This document shows positions 42,501 through 57,500 of a stretch of 64,000 nucleotides of DNA, one piece after another. The first letter of the stretch is position 1, and each line of letters begins with the position of its first letter. Below the pieces are notes generated by a model. It was given only the letters and a program-made list of their open reading frames with translations. It did not search any database and had not been told where the DNA came from. This DNA comes from Puffinus mauretanicus (Eukaryota; Chordata; Aves; Procellariiformes; Procellariidae). The stretch covers positions 1,364,001 through 1,428,000 of the forward strand of contig JAJKFH010003762.1 of assembly GCA_023333565.1 (NCBI GenBank). The letters run 5' to 3'. The position numbers were made by a program, and so were the translations under genes.

Positions 42501-45500
42501 CTGAAGTGACATTTAAAGTCATGGTTTGAAAAAATCAGAAAGTCAAGTTGTTCAGATAAGGAGTTGATTCTTAGACTTTTTAACAGTCCAAAATTCCTAC
42601 ACCATGTAAGTCAACTCATTTAGCTTGGTTAAAACACTATTCATTTCAGGTGCTGTTGAGCAGAGTACATTTTATCACTAGGAAAAAATAGTTTTACTTC
42701 ACATTATATAAAAAATGGTGCAGGGATGGGAAAGGTATATTATCTCTTGTATACAAATCTGACACACTTCTCAGATATTTTGGCTCAGTATGAAATTGGT
42801 TCCTCAAATGAGTAGGCACCACAAGAAACAATAATCCTTCAAAATGCGATGCTTCATACTATTGATAGATGAGCTCATCTATCTCATGGATTTTCTTGTA
42901 TTTTTTGTTTTACAGATGTGCTGTGGACCGCCACCCAACAGATGTAAACATCAATTTAACTATACTTTGCTCAGATTCAAATGGGAAGAACAGATCTTCA
43001 GCAAGAATCTTACAAATAATAAAGGGTAAAGATTATGGTAAGTTCCAGCCAGGGTAAAGCTACTGGGAACAGTCGGTTTCTATGTCCATGGAATAATAAG
43101 TAGAAAGCAGAAAAAAAATAGATAAAGGACTGTATAGCCATGATAGATAGATGTATAGACATGGTAGGTAACCTACAAAAGATAGAACTTACAAAAAAGT
43201 ATGGTACAAGCAGATAAAAGATGCAAGACAAAACAAAATTAAATGAGTCAACTTTGTTCTTGTTGGTGTAGAATATCATGTAAATAAGATTTAAGAAATA
43301 TACCAGTTGCTAGTCTGTCAAAGATCTCACTGTTGCTGCATATGATGGCTCATAAAGAAAAGATTTTGGAATATCGGGAAGTGATGAAAATGTATTGTTA
43401 GCCATTCACAAATAACCTTTTAAGATACAGAATGGAAGCCTCAAGTAATGTGCCTCCTATAATGGAAAAAGTGAGACAGACAACAACAGACCACAACCAA
43501 ACAGGGAGATGACTGAGCTCTGTTTAAATGTTACTAGAAATGAAAAAATTAGAAAAATGCACTATGCTACTACTTCATAATAAATGACTAGTTTAGATTA
43601 GATTGCAAAAAGGTAAACGTACTCAATTAGAGACTTAAAATTTTAAAGTGTTTCATGTGCTCTCTGAATCAGTATGATTGTCAGTCACAATTTTAGTTTA
43701 ATGTTTACCTCTGATACTCACTAAGATTGCTTGCTAGTTCAGGCAAGCCAGGTGACAGTTACTCTGGGCTATCATCTACCTTGGTTGACCATTTAGCAGC
43801 TTGTAAATTCATGGTGGTAAAAGGTGATAAATGCCAAAGGTGTGTAAAGGCATCAAGAACTGGTCTATCTCCTGGAACGTAGCATTTTTTGATTTTATTC
43901 ACATCCCTAGTTCTTCCACCTGTACTCTACTTAAAAGCAAAGCAGCTGTGCTGGCTAGTACAATAGTACACAATGGTGTAATGCAATTGTTCTACTTTAG
44001 TTATTGCATGTATTTTCTGTGTTCATTTTATAAAAGCCAAACCAAAGAATAATATTTGGTAAACCACTGCTCCAATGGAATTTTGACTGCATCTTTATTG
44101 CAGAGTAAACTAAACAATATTGTGTCTATCCAGAACAGCTTGCCAATATTAATACTAGGCTGTGGGTCAATTGCTTCAATAAAAAGAGCTCATCATCCTT
44201 TTCTCCCACATAAAATTTCAGCTCTTGCTCTTGTAGAATAATCTGGGAAATTCATTTATCAAAGACTTGCAGATAAACCTCCAATTAAAAAAAAAAGTTC
44301 CTATAAAACAAAAAGGTCTATTGGCTGTGGTTTTAATTTAAAATTACGCAGTTAGCATGTCAAGTTGAACCTACTTTTACCCTAAGCAGTATTTGATTGC
44401 ATGAATAGGAACATCTACAGTGAAACTTCCTTGAAGACATTATTTGATATGACTAAACTCTGCAGTTGTGTAAAAAAGGAAAAAAGTATGTGTAGGAACT
44501 GCAACTACAACAGCAGCATAAAATAAATTACCACAAGAAGCTACGGCCAGCAATACTAGTATTTTATGGGACGTAACACACACACGGTGTTTAAAACTGT
44601 GATTTTGAAAGAGTTTCTCAACCATTGAATGGCTTTGAAAACAAGTTCTGCTGAAAATCACTGGTATTATCTGCTTTTAGATACTGGAAAGACTTTACAG
44701 TGAAGGGGGTTTAATTGTATTCCTGAAGTTCAAGAGATCCATTCTGCAGACTGTGTTGACACTTAAAAGCTAATAGGAGTAATCACATCAACTTCAATGA
44801 AAGTCCAACCTAATCCTTATACAGTTTTATTCTCCCAGCCTGTGCACGTGGAAGAAAGCAATTATAGCCTCTCCTGTCTAAATCCCTAACCGATTGTTTC
44901 ACAAACAGCTTTTGTTGTAATTTTCTGATTTTTATAATGTTTCATTTCTGGCAACACATCTTGAATTCTGAGGAATGTTTAAATGGAATTAACCTCTTTT
45001 CTTGAAGTAATAACATTTTCATAAACGTGAATCAAAATATGAAACTGCATATGATCTAATGCTACGGTAGTTCCTTTTTAGAAAGTGAGCCTTCACTTTT
45101 AGAATTCAAACCATTCAGCAGTGGATCCTTGGTTGGTGGATTTGTCTACCGAGGCTGCCAGTCTGAAAGACTCTATGGAAGTTATGTATTTGGAGACCGC
45201 AATGGGTAGGTTTCTTATAATTCACTCTTAAACAAAAATACGTATAAGGTATATTTAGTTATTGAGCTTCCTGTATAAAGGAACACCAACAGTCTTCTAT
45301 ATTGTGTCACTTTGCCAATTTAGCGGTGTGACAATGCAGATCAAATTCTAGATTTGGAAACAAAATAGCACAGCATTCTAATGAATGGCGACATATGTAA
45401 CATACCTGATCCTTGGAAAAAAGTACAGACAAAGACACTCACATCACGGCACTCTTAAGATTTTAGTTCTACAAACACTTACATGCATCGTTTACATTAT

Positions 45501-48500
45501 GATGGGAATAAATGTTAATCGTGGAACTGTCTCCCAAACAGGTCTAACTGGTAAGACATTGACAACTTTTGGGATTTTATGGAAACATCACTGATGGGGC
45601 AAAATGAATGTTTTTTTAATGAACGGGCATAGTTTTCCCATGCCAAATAGCTCAGTATTCACAAATGGCTATATAGTATAGCTTGAAACCAATTTTGCAA
45701 TGTTTGAATGACAGGAAGGGAAATGCTGTGCTTTTTAAGCATCTGAAAAATAACAGGCAGGAAATCGTATGATGATGAACTGCATAGATATATCTATGGA
45801 GCTACTTGCAGCAAGTGTTTACTTATTTATCTGGACAGTGAAAACTTTCGATTCAAAATGTAATATAACAATTTGCTTTATGTGTTTTTGAATATAGAAA
45901 TTTTTTAACACTGCAACAGAGTCCTGCAACCAAACAGTGGCAAGAGAAACCCCTCTGTGTTGGCAACACTGGTTCATGTAGAGGTTTCTTTTCAGGCCCT
46001 GTCTTGGGATTTGGTGAAGACGAATTAGGTAAATAGAAAAAAAATATATGTTATTAAATCATAAGCCTTATCGGTAATGCCTGCTGAACTATTCAAAATT
46101 ATAGTAAATGTTTAAAAAGAAGAAATCTAAAGGCTATCTTTCCTTTGCCAAAGCTGTCTACGCTGCTCTCAGCTACACCTCAGCAGCCTTGAAAGAAGAA
46201 CCAAGAAGAGAATGGGTTGTTGGAAGGGGCGAAGTTCCTTACTGTCTCTCATATTCTGTGAACTGTGTCACTTACTATGACACAATGTGTCATATACTTG
46301 CTTTTATTCCCAACATTACAGACTTAAAGGGCAAAGATATTGCATGAGCAGACCAATCCCCCTCTTCTCCCTTCCTCCCCAATTTTATTTTTTTTAACCA
46401 ATTCTATACAATATGAAACAAAAAAAGTTTGTGATAAAGTATCTTTCACATTTCAGCATCAATTTGGGGAAAGTGCTTATTTAAATTTTCAAATAGTAAT
46501 GATTCTGTTGTATTTCAGTAATGAGTGTTTCTTCCAAAGTTTTTTTAATCTCACCTTGCAAATACAGCTAGATCACAAAAGTCATGTATTTGACATCTTA
46601 GGAAAGGAGAACTAATTTGTTACATTGGTTTTTTTAACAGGTGAGATTTACATACTATCCAGCAGTAAAAGTATGACACAGCCTCACAGTGGAAAACTCT
46701 ACAAGATCATTGACCCAAAAAGGTGAGCATCGTATTTCTCACTAAGATCAGTCTTTCCTTCAACAGGTTAAAAAACAAAAGGTACATGTAGTTCTTTCCA
46801 TGTAGCTGAATTATGCAATACTGACATTCAATAAGAAGGGAAATTCTCAGTGCAGGGGGCTTCCTAAAAGCAAACGTACCATCAATAGTAAGCAGAATAG
46901 ATACACTAAAAGTAATCACTGTCTCATAGAAAGTGCATGTCAGAACAACAGAGTTGTAACCAACACTAACTTCTGGAAACTTTTACTCTTCAACATTATG
47001 CTACATGCTGCCCACTTTCCCACCTAGATTCTCGTTGTTTGCATGTTTTCATCGAAGTGTAGACATATTTAATGTGGAACCATATGGACCAGTACAGGTA
47101 AAAGATGCTCCTGGTAGTTCTGAAGCCAAATGACTTGTAGGTACCACAGAGGTTACGCAGCATCAATGGAAGGCAGATGCTGGAATTCTCCCCAGCGCTA
47201 CTGCTTCCTTACCTGCCACCACGGTGGGACAGTGCACAACGGGAGCTGGCTCAACAGGTTAGTACTGGCTGACAATACCTACTCTGTATACTGAAAAGCT
47301 ACTACAGAAGATAACGTGACAGTACTAGCTAGCGGACAAGCCATCCCCGGTCAGTTCCAGTCTCACTTCCTCAATTTCAGTTTTGCCATAATCTCTGAGG
47401 GACAAATTCAGTCTTTCCCAAACATCTCTTCTGGAGATACCACCAACGGAGAAGAATACAGAGGACTGAATCCTCAGTGGGTGTGAATTGTCACTGCTTA
47501 CTAGTTTTCAACATCCGTCCATACCCCGGCATTTACCTGTCTCTCCCTAGGGAAGTTTGGAGCACCAAGGAAGGAAACCTTCTGTCCTTGGACTGTGTGC
47601 CAAAAATACACTAAATTCTTTAACAGTTCTTAAAGCACTGTTTCCAAAAGGCTTATAAATCCCACTCAAATTATTTATAAGACACAGAATTAATATGATT
47701 GGTTTTATTATTTAGACTAATTTACCAGTTGTAAAATGAGGACAAATGAAAATTATCAAACCAGAGTTTCTTGAGATGTGATCACTTTCAGGTTCTTTGC
47801 AGAGTAGCTAAAGCTATGAAAATATTAGGGAATCTGGAAAGACTGCAAAAAGCCATTCCCCAACGTGACCCAGGAGCCCCAGCAACAATAAGAGAAGATG
47901 ACTAGCAGATACTCACTTTAGCTGGAGAAATACCATTTTCTTCATGACGGACCTTGCTGCTCTATCAGACCAAGTCTGTGGCATGTAAAGGTAGCACTTC
48001 ACCCTGCATAAAGCATCAGCAATTAACACAACGTGAAATGGCCAACAGAAATGAAGTTTGTCGTATTAATTACTTTGACTGCATCATACCCTGCAAAAGC
48101 AACTGCCTGTTTGTTCAGCATCTACTTCAGCATGTTTCCCCATTAGCATCACATACAGTTAGGCTTGCATTTTTGGTTTTGCTGTTTACTGTTTAAGAGA
48201 GGAATTTATTTTCTTGTCAGAATTTAAATTCTAAAAATTGTTATTGCGACAACAAGTTAATTCAATAATAAAATCATTAAATTGGATGCACACTGTACTG
48301 TAAGTTACAGTAGAGTTTCAGTGTTTTATAATTACACTGAATTCCAAATAATTTGGAAGCAGATGTTACTGCAGGTTAGTGCAGTCTGTCAGTCAAGGTT
48401 ATTATGTATGTTTTATTTATGCTTTCTGGTATTAAAAACATTTTTTTAGAACAAAACTTGCCATTCTTACTGGGATTGTTTAGTCTGTTGGTGTATGGTT

Positions 48501-51500
48501 TTAAGTGAATTTTACACCCTAAATCCACTATTAGTATCTAATTACATGGGGCTGCCTTGTTTGACCTCGGCTTTTTGTTCTTGTTACCTCTTCCAGTAGG
48601 GTGGTCTTCAGCTGACATACCTGAAAGGCCAGACCTCCCATTGCTGCATTCACGGTTGGCTGTTTTCATGTATGGAAAAGGGTCAAGACTGTGTTTGGTT
48701 ACTGGTGAAAGTAACCAGAAAACTATAAAATACTTTTGTAAATTGGCACACAGCTGACATTAAACAGACTGTGGCAAAGGGATATAGTTTTTGGTAACAC
48801 TTTTTAGAAACATGGGATAATTTTCATTCAGGCAAAGTTTTGAGTTTTGTTGTTTTTCAATCTCACCCCACTGCAGGCTTTTAAGTGAAAGATAGAGTTA
48901 CTTCCACAAAAGAGCATTGCAGCTCTATTTACCATTTCATGCTAATTTCACATTACACATGTAAACAATTTAAAAATTCCATGGCTTTGGCAAATGTTCA
49001 TATAAAGCTTTATTAACAAAATATTGTTATTCACATGATAATATTTTTTTGCATGCTAATGTTTTGTTGCTCCTTTTAATGTCTTCCCCATGGTATGCGC
49101 CATACAAATACATCAAATATAGGTGTAAACCCTAGCACAGTAAGCTTTCTGGGACACAAAATAAAGATGCTGCAGGTTGGCTATGAGCATCAGGTATAAA
49201 TAAAGTCATCAAAGTATTGATTTGTCACGTCTTAGAAATTCATTACTTACTAACAAAACCCTGTGAGGGCCCCTGGAAGACTCATCAATTTGCAGAGAGA
49301 GCCTTCCACGCATGGGGCAGCGTAAAAGAACAAAATTATCATTCCTTGTGGTAGCCCCTTGCTGGAAATTAATAACTTCATGCAAAAACCAGTCATCTTC
49401 TGCAAGCTTATGAAATTATTCTTTTATTCTAAATAACGTTACATGAAGATGCAGGATTTGGTTTCTTTTGATCTTTGTAGAAAGCTACTGCATAATCAAA
49501 GTTGTTCTCAAACATAACCGTGACCCTGATTTCCTTGTCTCAAATATAGCTTAAGAAAGAAAACTACTACTTGGATATTGCTAGCAGCAGAAAAAAATTC
49601 AAAAGAAGTGGGCAGATTAAAACATTAGAAGATCAGAGGATGAGGGTAATCCAGAGAACCCTTTGCGTTAGTCTTCAATAATCAGCAATGGGAAAGTCCT
49701 ATCCTAAAACAGTCCTTCACATGTAATAAAAATGAGGTGTTAAACTGAGGTGATGTATGACAAATGGATAAATATGATCAACACAGAGATTCTGAATCCC
49801 TCCATCATCAAGGCAGTTTGAAATATAGAATTCAAGGTACCACAGGACACTTTTGTTCAGTTCGTCTAAATACTTCATGTCAATAACTAAATAGCCTCAC
49901 ATCAAAAGCACAGAATTAAATAATCCTCTTAGTAACAAGGTTGCTATAATGACACATTAGTACTTGAGAGCTCTTAGACAATGAAGATAAATCAGAAACA
50001 GAAAAGTTAAAAATGAATATAAAACCCAAGTATGTGAGGTGCTGCAAAATACACATATACTACCTATTACCAAAATCAAGTAGAGTGAAGAGTTTAAGTA
50101 ATAGCATATTTAGCTTTGAAATTGGAGGAGATGTGGGAAACCCTAAGAATTACAAACACGTAAAACCAGCATTAGGTAAATTAGTTAAAATAGCAGAAAA
50201 AAAGAAGAATTTCTTAAGTTAAAACTGTGTCTCTGAAAAATATAGCCATTCTTTGATGGTTATAAAAAAATGTTATCACAAGTAAACTACTTTCCAGGGT
50301 TAGGAACTAATGAGAAAATATAGGGAGAGAGACTTATATACTTCTCAACTAAAAAGGGTTAGTCAGATGCCCTGAAGACCAGTGCAAATACTAACGTTTT
50401 ATAAATTGTCTTTCTGACCACAAAATAAAAACTTTTTGTTTTCTATTTTTCTACTTTCTGTTTTATAATTTTTTCTGTCTCTCTTTCTGTTTCTACAGAT
50501 ACATACTAATATCATTCACAAAAATATTGATGAATGCATAGGAAAAGTAACTAGGTAAAACAGTGATGTAGAAAATGTGTATAGGTCCAAATATTCCAGT
50601 TAGTCAATAACAGAAAAGAAAAAGTAATAATTTTCTAGAATGACGAGAGGAGAAAATCAGCTGTAGGCAATATTAAAAATGCATATTTAAATAAGAAATA
50701 TCTGTTGATAGGTTCATATCAGCTGTTATTAAAACATTATTACCAGCTGTTCTTTGAAAACCATAGACAAGGACAGAGCAAGAAGTAAGAAAATAAACTT
50801 TGGAAGATGGCAGAACAGCCATAATGTGGCTTTGTAAGTCTTCTTTTGAAATATTTCTACTATGATCACTTTTATCTCTAAGCAAATTATAGATAAAATG
50901 AAAGAGATTCAGAGAAGAGTACTCAAACTGATGGACAATGCAGAAGATTTCCATTTAAAAGATGAGACTAAACACAGAAAAGTTTATCGGGCAGTCACGC
51001 AGTGCTGTATCCCCTGTGAAGTTTTAACTGTTTGCCACTGTTGATGCCATGATTCCAAAGGGGATGAATAATTCTTTTGACCAGGATGGCTCAAGGGCAG
51101 AGCTTAAGTAAGCGTCCTTGCACACGTAAGATTTCCTCTTCCTCTCCTTATAACACCTTATAGATCTGGATTTCAATATGTTTCGCATCAACAGCCAGAA
51201 TAGTTGCTTTCCGTTGGATTGAAACTTGAACTTGATTCAAACCATCTCACTCCTCTGTCATGCCCCTCCAGAGTATGTAATTCCACTTATCATCCCTTCC
51301 ATCATCACCTTCTGGGATTTCCGCTATCGGAGAGTATTTCCAAACAGACTGATTTCAAACACTAAGGGACAGTATCTAGGTCATACCTCATTTTGACATT
51401 GTTCGGGCTCTTTACAAAAACACTGGTGATTTTATTTTTTAGTATGAGTCGAGAGTGTTTGATGGTGTGATAGAAGAATAGCATTTATGAAAGCGGAGCC

Positions 51501-54500
51501 CTCTTGAAGACTTTAATTACTATGGAAATGGAAATTCGAAAACATACGGTATTAGACTAATCTGCATCAAGATACTCAGTTCTGATGGGTTATAGATATA
51601 CTCTGAAGCTACTACTGGAAACTCTCTGTAGAATGAGCCAATTTTGTTGGTGAATGCTCTCACCAACCCAGGTGGGCCATATGATTTCTTTCTGTTCAGA
51701 AAGTTACTATCCCTTAAGTCATTTGAGGGAATGGAAAGCCAGAATTAATGTCTAATTATGTTTAGTTTAGCCAGAGCATGCAAAATTCTTATCTCATTTA
51801 CCAACCCACATGCAGTTACTATTCCCATAAGAGACACTAAAGAGAAATTAGAGCTTTTTGCGAATACCAGTCTAGAGAGTTTCACTTTACAGAAGTACTT
51901 CACAAAAACTCCTTTGTAACCACGATGGAAAAACCTAAGGATTTTTTTCAATCACATCACAGCTCATTGACTGTAAAAGTTTTTGTTTTGGTTTGGGATT
52001 TTTTTCCCCTTTTTTTTAGTCTTTCTAGCATTGGCTATTAAGGAGTTCTCACTTTTTATCGCTTTATAAGGAAAAAACAGCTCAGTTTATCTTTTGCTTA
52101 TTTTCTGGAGCCTGCAGGAAGCCTCTGCCATCCTAAAGAAAGTCATACATAATAGAGCAGCTTTAGCCCAGTAAGCCAGTCTTTCCCAATTCATCAGTCA
52201 AAGTGTTATGCAAGTGGCCCCCTAAATTGATAAATTCCCACAGTGCCTGTTGACCCAGCTGCCAAGTGCTCATGCAGCAGGTGTTGTTTTCATGACCACC
52301 CTGACAGTAATACAAACTGTTTAGCAGTTGCATTGACCTCTTAGCTATTAACATTGATACAGGCTTCACTAGGGACTAGTTTTCAAACATGACAGAATTT
52401 CTTAAGACTAGAGGTCATGAACAAGTATACCATATAAGAATAAATTTGATATGCTGCTGAGTTTAAATCTTAAAAGCCGTGAGTTTTTTCCACATTATTC
52501 CCATGTAGTAAATCTGGAGACAAGTAACGAGCTTTTGGCATCTCTCCCAGGACTAAAGGTATACTTTTTAATTTTAGAAGCTGTACCTGAAGAGATGCTA
52601 TATTTATTCTATGACAAGTAGTAAATTTAGTCTATGACAAGTAGTGAAACAAAATTATTTTTTCTTGACATTTTCCCTTATAAAGGAAAAAACCCAAACA
52701 ACTAATGCACAAATTTTGGTGATATACTTAAATGCCATTCTAATACCTAATATCTTGTGTGCAGTTCATTGAAGCATAACATTCTTTCCAAATATTTTGT
52801 ACCACAATCAGGATTTCTACAGCCCTGTCTCTTGTTCGAATGTGAACATCCAGGAATTTTTTCTGGGTTTTTTCTCGCTTCTGTGGGAAAGTAGAGATTT
52901 TTGATATTGTGTCAAAGGCACGATGGAGGAATTGTTTTCTATTCAGTACCATTGTATTACTGCTGAATTTGACCCTCCAATTGCATTGATTTATGTTTGT
53001 CTGAGTTACAGGCTAGCGCATATAGCAACTAAATCACTCTGTGTGTTTAGTGGAACTGTGAAGAGATGCACTAAAGAAAGCACAAAACCCTAAGCAGTTC
53101 CAGGATGAGTTTTAATCTATTAAAGCATGTTTGACTTTTATATGCCTCTAAACTAACAGTAGAGGCTACCTTCTTACACTAGCTACAGTAATGCAGCAAA
53201 AATGATTTTACATATCATACAGTCAAGAATTCCCAGCTCACTGTACACATCAGCAAAGGGACGCAGCGAGGGCCCCAGCCCCCAGTACAACTTTTTCTCC
53301 ATGTTCCATACATTTAGAGTTGTTACACGGTTTCATGAAAGCATGTTTTAACAAGCAAGATATACTGTACTGTACTGTATATATGAACAGCTCTTTAAGA
53401 TAACTAGAATTCTACAGACCATATAAATAGTCATTATCAGCTACATATTTGGCTGACTTTCTGCGGACCAAACAGTGCTTACTGTAAGAGTAATCAAGCT
53501 GTACCCTTTAGAGTTTTATAGATTGAGGGAGACAAGGAAAAAAATTCTCTCCAGCCCACAGTGTGGCTCCATCTATTCCACTCCATTTTCCACGTCAAGA
53601 GACACAGCGAAGCACTGGTTATATAAACAAAATCACAGGCTTGTCTAAGTGCTGGAAAGATCAAGTCCCAACAGTCAGTTTCAGGACTTATGTTATCTTT
53701 GTGAGATTCAGTTCAGCTTACGCTGAGCCTGAAAATTTCCACCCCTTTAAAGCCTTAAGAATGCAAAGTGTAAGTATTGTGGGGCAGAGACTTTCTCTCG
53801 ATAACGGCATTCAAATCCTGAGAAAGAAGTGTGGCTTTTCCCATAGTACAACTAAGGAAAACCAGTAATTCTTCTCACACACAAGAAGGATTCTGCTGCA
53901 GCTGCATTTGTATTCCTCTTCTCCTAAGGCACTCTGCCAACCAGAATTTTTTCCATCTTTGTTTCTACTCCACCCCACCATTAATAAATATTATCCGGGG
54001 CTGATGAGTGCAAGTTATTGATTGATGGTAGAATAAAAGGCAAGGTTATATTCACAAGTACCAAGAGCACTAGAAAACTTTAAATCATAAAAGGGACCGG
54101 CCATGCTTTGCTGGATACAAAAAAGCATGATTTCTGCCTCCCTAATTAAATACAAATAAAAAAAGAACCATATATTCCAGGACTATCATAGATAAATACT
54201 TTACCTCTATTAATAAAATAAGTCATTATCTTCACAAATAAAATACCTCTGTGACTTATAAGGTCATTCTTTGCTAAAGATATGCCACTGGAGCTCTTTT
54301 CCAAGAGATACTGCAGGAGCCTGAGGTTATGCTTCCTGCTAAACACAGTACTGTACTTGTGTGGGAGCAAGAAAAAGAGGAGACTGCCATTTAAAGTAAC
54401 TTGAAAGAAATGGGCTTTAACAGAGACAGATGAAGAAAGAATGTTGTCTCCTATGCTGTTGCCTATAAAGAAATCAACTCAAATTTAGATTTTTTTTTTT

Positions 54501-57500
54501 CCAGAGGTAGGAATTAGAACACAGATCTTTTTATTTTAAATCTGAACAAGTCTCTGCTGAAAATCATACTATTTTGTAGAACTGTTTCCAAAACAGCCTT
54601 GCCTGTGAATCTCGCATATAATTTTTAAGTGTAGGAACTTTCTTAACCAGATCATATGTAATACACTCATTACTACAGAACTGGAATTCCTTACAGGTCA
54701 AAAAAAAAAAGCATTATATTTAAAAGACAGCTGTGGAAATATGTAAACACAAAACCTGAAAGGGTTTCAAATATGCTGCACGAAAGGTGTCAAAACATGT
54801 TTCAAAGCCCCTAAATAATACACGACCTTAACTCTGATTCTCAGAAGTGCTTTTGAAATCAGACTTGGTGCTAAACTAAAGATGCATCTACAGATTCTTT
54901 CTGTCTTTCACATCTTTGGGGAACCAGTTCTTCTGTATGGATGTTTAAATAATCATGGTAGCAATTAAGACTGAGCAGAGAAAGTGCTATGGTGAAACAA
55001 ACCAGTGAGCCTGTACTCTATTACTCTGTTTCAAAGAAAAATGCAAGAAACCCTGTAATGTACCATTAACAAGCTGCATGCCAAAATGGGGGATGGGGGG
55101 GAACGTAAGCCCAGTCAGCTAGTGAGGGACTTCTATGACATTAGGTATGAGTGCTTATTTTTCTTAAAAATGATTTTTACCCTATCTAATATTACTTTGA
55201 ATGGCCCCATTGTGCATAGAAATATCTTTTTAAAATCCTACTAGAACATGAGCTTCATTGATATCTTAGAAGCCATGAGTTCAACTAGTTAATTTTATTT
55301 TTTTAGCTTAATTTTTTCCCTTGATATTTCTTCTGATGTTGAAATGGGAGATAAACAAGAATGCCCAATTCTCCTCCTCTTTTTTTCTGCCACTGTTTTC
55401 CACACCTCCATCATACCCCTTCCTTCTCAGACTCCAAAGACTATCCTTTTCTCCACACACAGGAGTATCAATCTAGGATTTTAATATTTGACAGGGTAAT
55501 CAGTGCACAGTTGCTATTCCAGCTATTTGCATATAATTGGGGTTTTAATACTGATGTCATTATCATGAACAATGTTATTTTCTATTCTATTCTGTCTCAT
55601 ACAATTTTGTTTTGGTTTGTTTGGATTCTAGCTGGACACTTAGCCAAGGCTTCTCTGAGCAATCCACAAAAATATTAGAATCTTTGTCCTGCAAATTTCA
55701 AGCTTAGGAATGTATGGCAGTAGTTCAAATTATTTCCTTGAGAATGAATAATTTTGTATTTGTCACTAATTAACTTAATTTGCCATTATGCTCCCATTCA
55801 ATTACTTGTTTAGATCTCTTGGGAGACCCTGACATTCTTTTCTCAACTTATTCCTGTGCAATCAAACGCACAGCAGAGACAAAGCACAGTACCTGTACTG
55901 GGAACCTGTAGCCTTGTGATGATCCTATCAGTCTCTAGCTGCTGAACTCAGTCAGCAAATAAAATAAGTGGTCAGCATGATGACATACAGCTAAATTAAA
56001 AAAAAAAAAAACAATAAACATCTAAAAAAGCGTTGGAGGTCGTATCAACAGTTAGGGCATGCTTAAGTTAAAACACTTAAGTGTTTTACACACTTAACAC
56101 TACAGAAAGAACACTACAGTTCCTTCTTTGTTAAGGAAGATAATGCTGTGCTTTTGTAAATAAAAAGAGCTACCTGACATCCAAAATATTTTGCAGAGAC
56201 TGACAGAAAAAATTGCATTACGTAAGACTCGACACCAAGAAGCCCAACAAAAAAACAGTATCAGAAATATTTTAAGTCAGCTGAACTAGAATTTCCTTCG
56301 TGCATACATTTCACAGAATCACCCACAGAATGGCTGAGGCTTGAAGGGACCTCTGGAGGGCACATGGTCCAGCCCCCCTGCTCAAGCAGGGCCACCTGCA
56401 GCCAGTTGCCCAGGACCGCGTCCAGACAGCTTCTGAACATCTCCAAGGATGGAGACTCTGCAACCTCTCTGGGCAACCTTTGCCAGTGCTTGGTCACCCT
56501 CATAGTGAAAAAGTCTTTCCTGATGTTCAGATGCTTAAATAAATATGCAGAATGCATAATCCAAATACGATTTCACGAAAATATGGAAATAAAAAATCTG
56601 CAATGTCAAACTGAATTTATAGACAGAGGTACTACTTTTGCAAAATTATTATGCATGTCATAATGTGTGACATAAAACTTGCTGCTCAGATTACTCTTCC
56701 CAGCATACAATCAGAAATATAAATCAGCTAGAAAAGCAAAAAGACACCATCAGATCCTGGATTGAATTATATGACTATTTGCGTGCTCTGAAGAAAAGCC
56801 ACACAATTAGTAGAATTTAGCATGTCTAATAATGATATTATCTAGAGATATATGCTGCCTGCAATAAGCTCTTCAGCAAGCTGGTTTTGCCAGGTTCAAG
56901 CTTCAAGAATTCTCAAGGACTATTATTTAATCTTGCAGAAGATCTCTGAAGGCAGTTATGTGAAAGAATAGCAAATCATACTGTATTTTTCTGTAGTGTA
57001 ATATATCATCTCTATGTTTACTGCTGTTTTTGAGGAAAAAAGCAATCCCCTTAGAACACAGATTTCTCCCACTTATAATACCATGAAAGAGAATCAGGCC
57101 TTTAATAAAAAAACAAAGTTTTTCTCCTTGACCCCGACTTTTAACTATCTGCTTGGTTCGTATATTTTTATTCAGGCCTTTAGTCCCTGAAGAATGCAAA
57201 AGAACAGCTCAGTCTGCACAGATACTGACATCTGAATGCTCAAGGCATTGTCGGAACGGGCACTGCACTCCCACAGGAAAATGCTGCTGTAATCAAGGCT
57301 GGGAAGGAGAGTTCTGCAGAACTGGTTTGTATATAGATTCATAGCAACAAGTGAAAAAAGCAGTGACATGTCATAATTTGCTTTTAATTATTTGCTGAGA
57401 GAAATTTTCAATATATGTCATTGACCATCAGTTCTAAGACAACATTAAAGAAATACTGATCTCATGAATTGTAGGAAAACAATAAGTCTTTAGATGAGGT

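Larger units (their letters stand above)
46723..57175 (+). other. HHIP: HHIP intron 11 (10.5 kb)
   Basis: The second-longest intron separates the propeller from the EGF repeats. It begins GTGAGC, giving an in-frame TGA directly after Arg587 if retained. AATAAA hexamers occur at 48267-48272, 49160-49165 and 49199-49204. It also holds a possible LINE remnant (50880-51000), a 15-bp direct repeat (52608-52645), a 20-bp palindrome (56069-56088) and a CR1 fragment (56310-56531). No independent gene was found. Confidence 0.9.

Noticed and set aside
47030..47260. Possible alternative exon after exon 11
   Set aside because: The stretch is moderately GC-rich with AG and GT dinucleotides, but no frame continues HHIP or matches a known family.
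55086..55102. G-rich run as a G-quadruplex
   Set aside because: Only two G runs are present, below the four needed for an intramolecular quadruplex.
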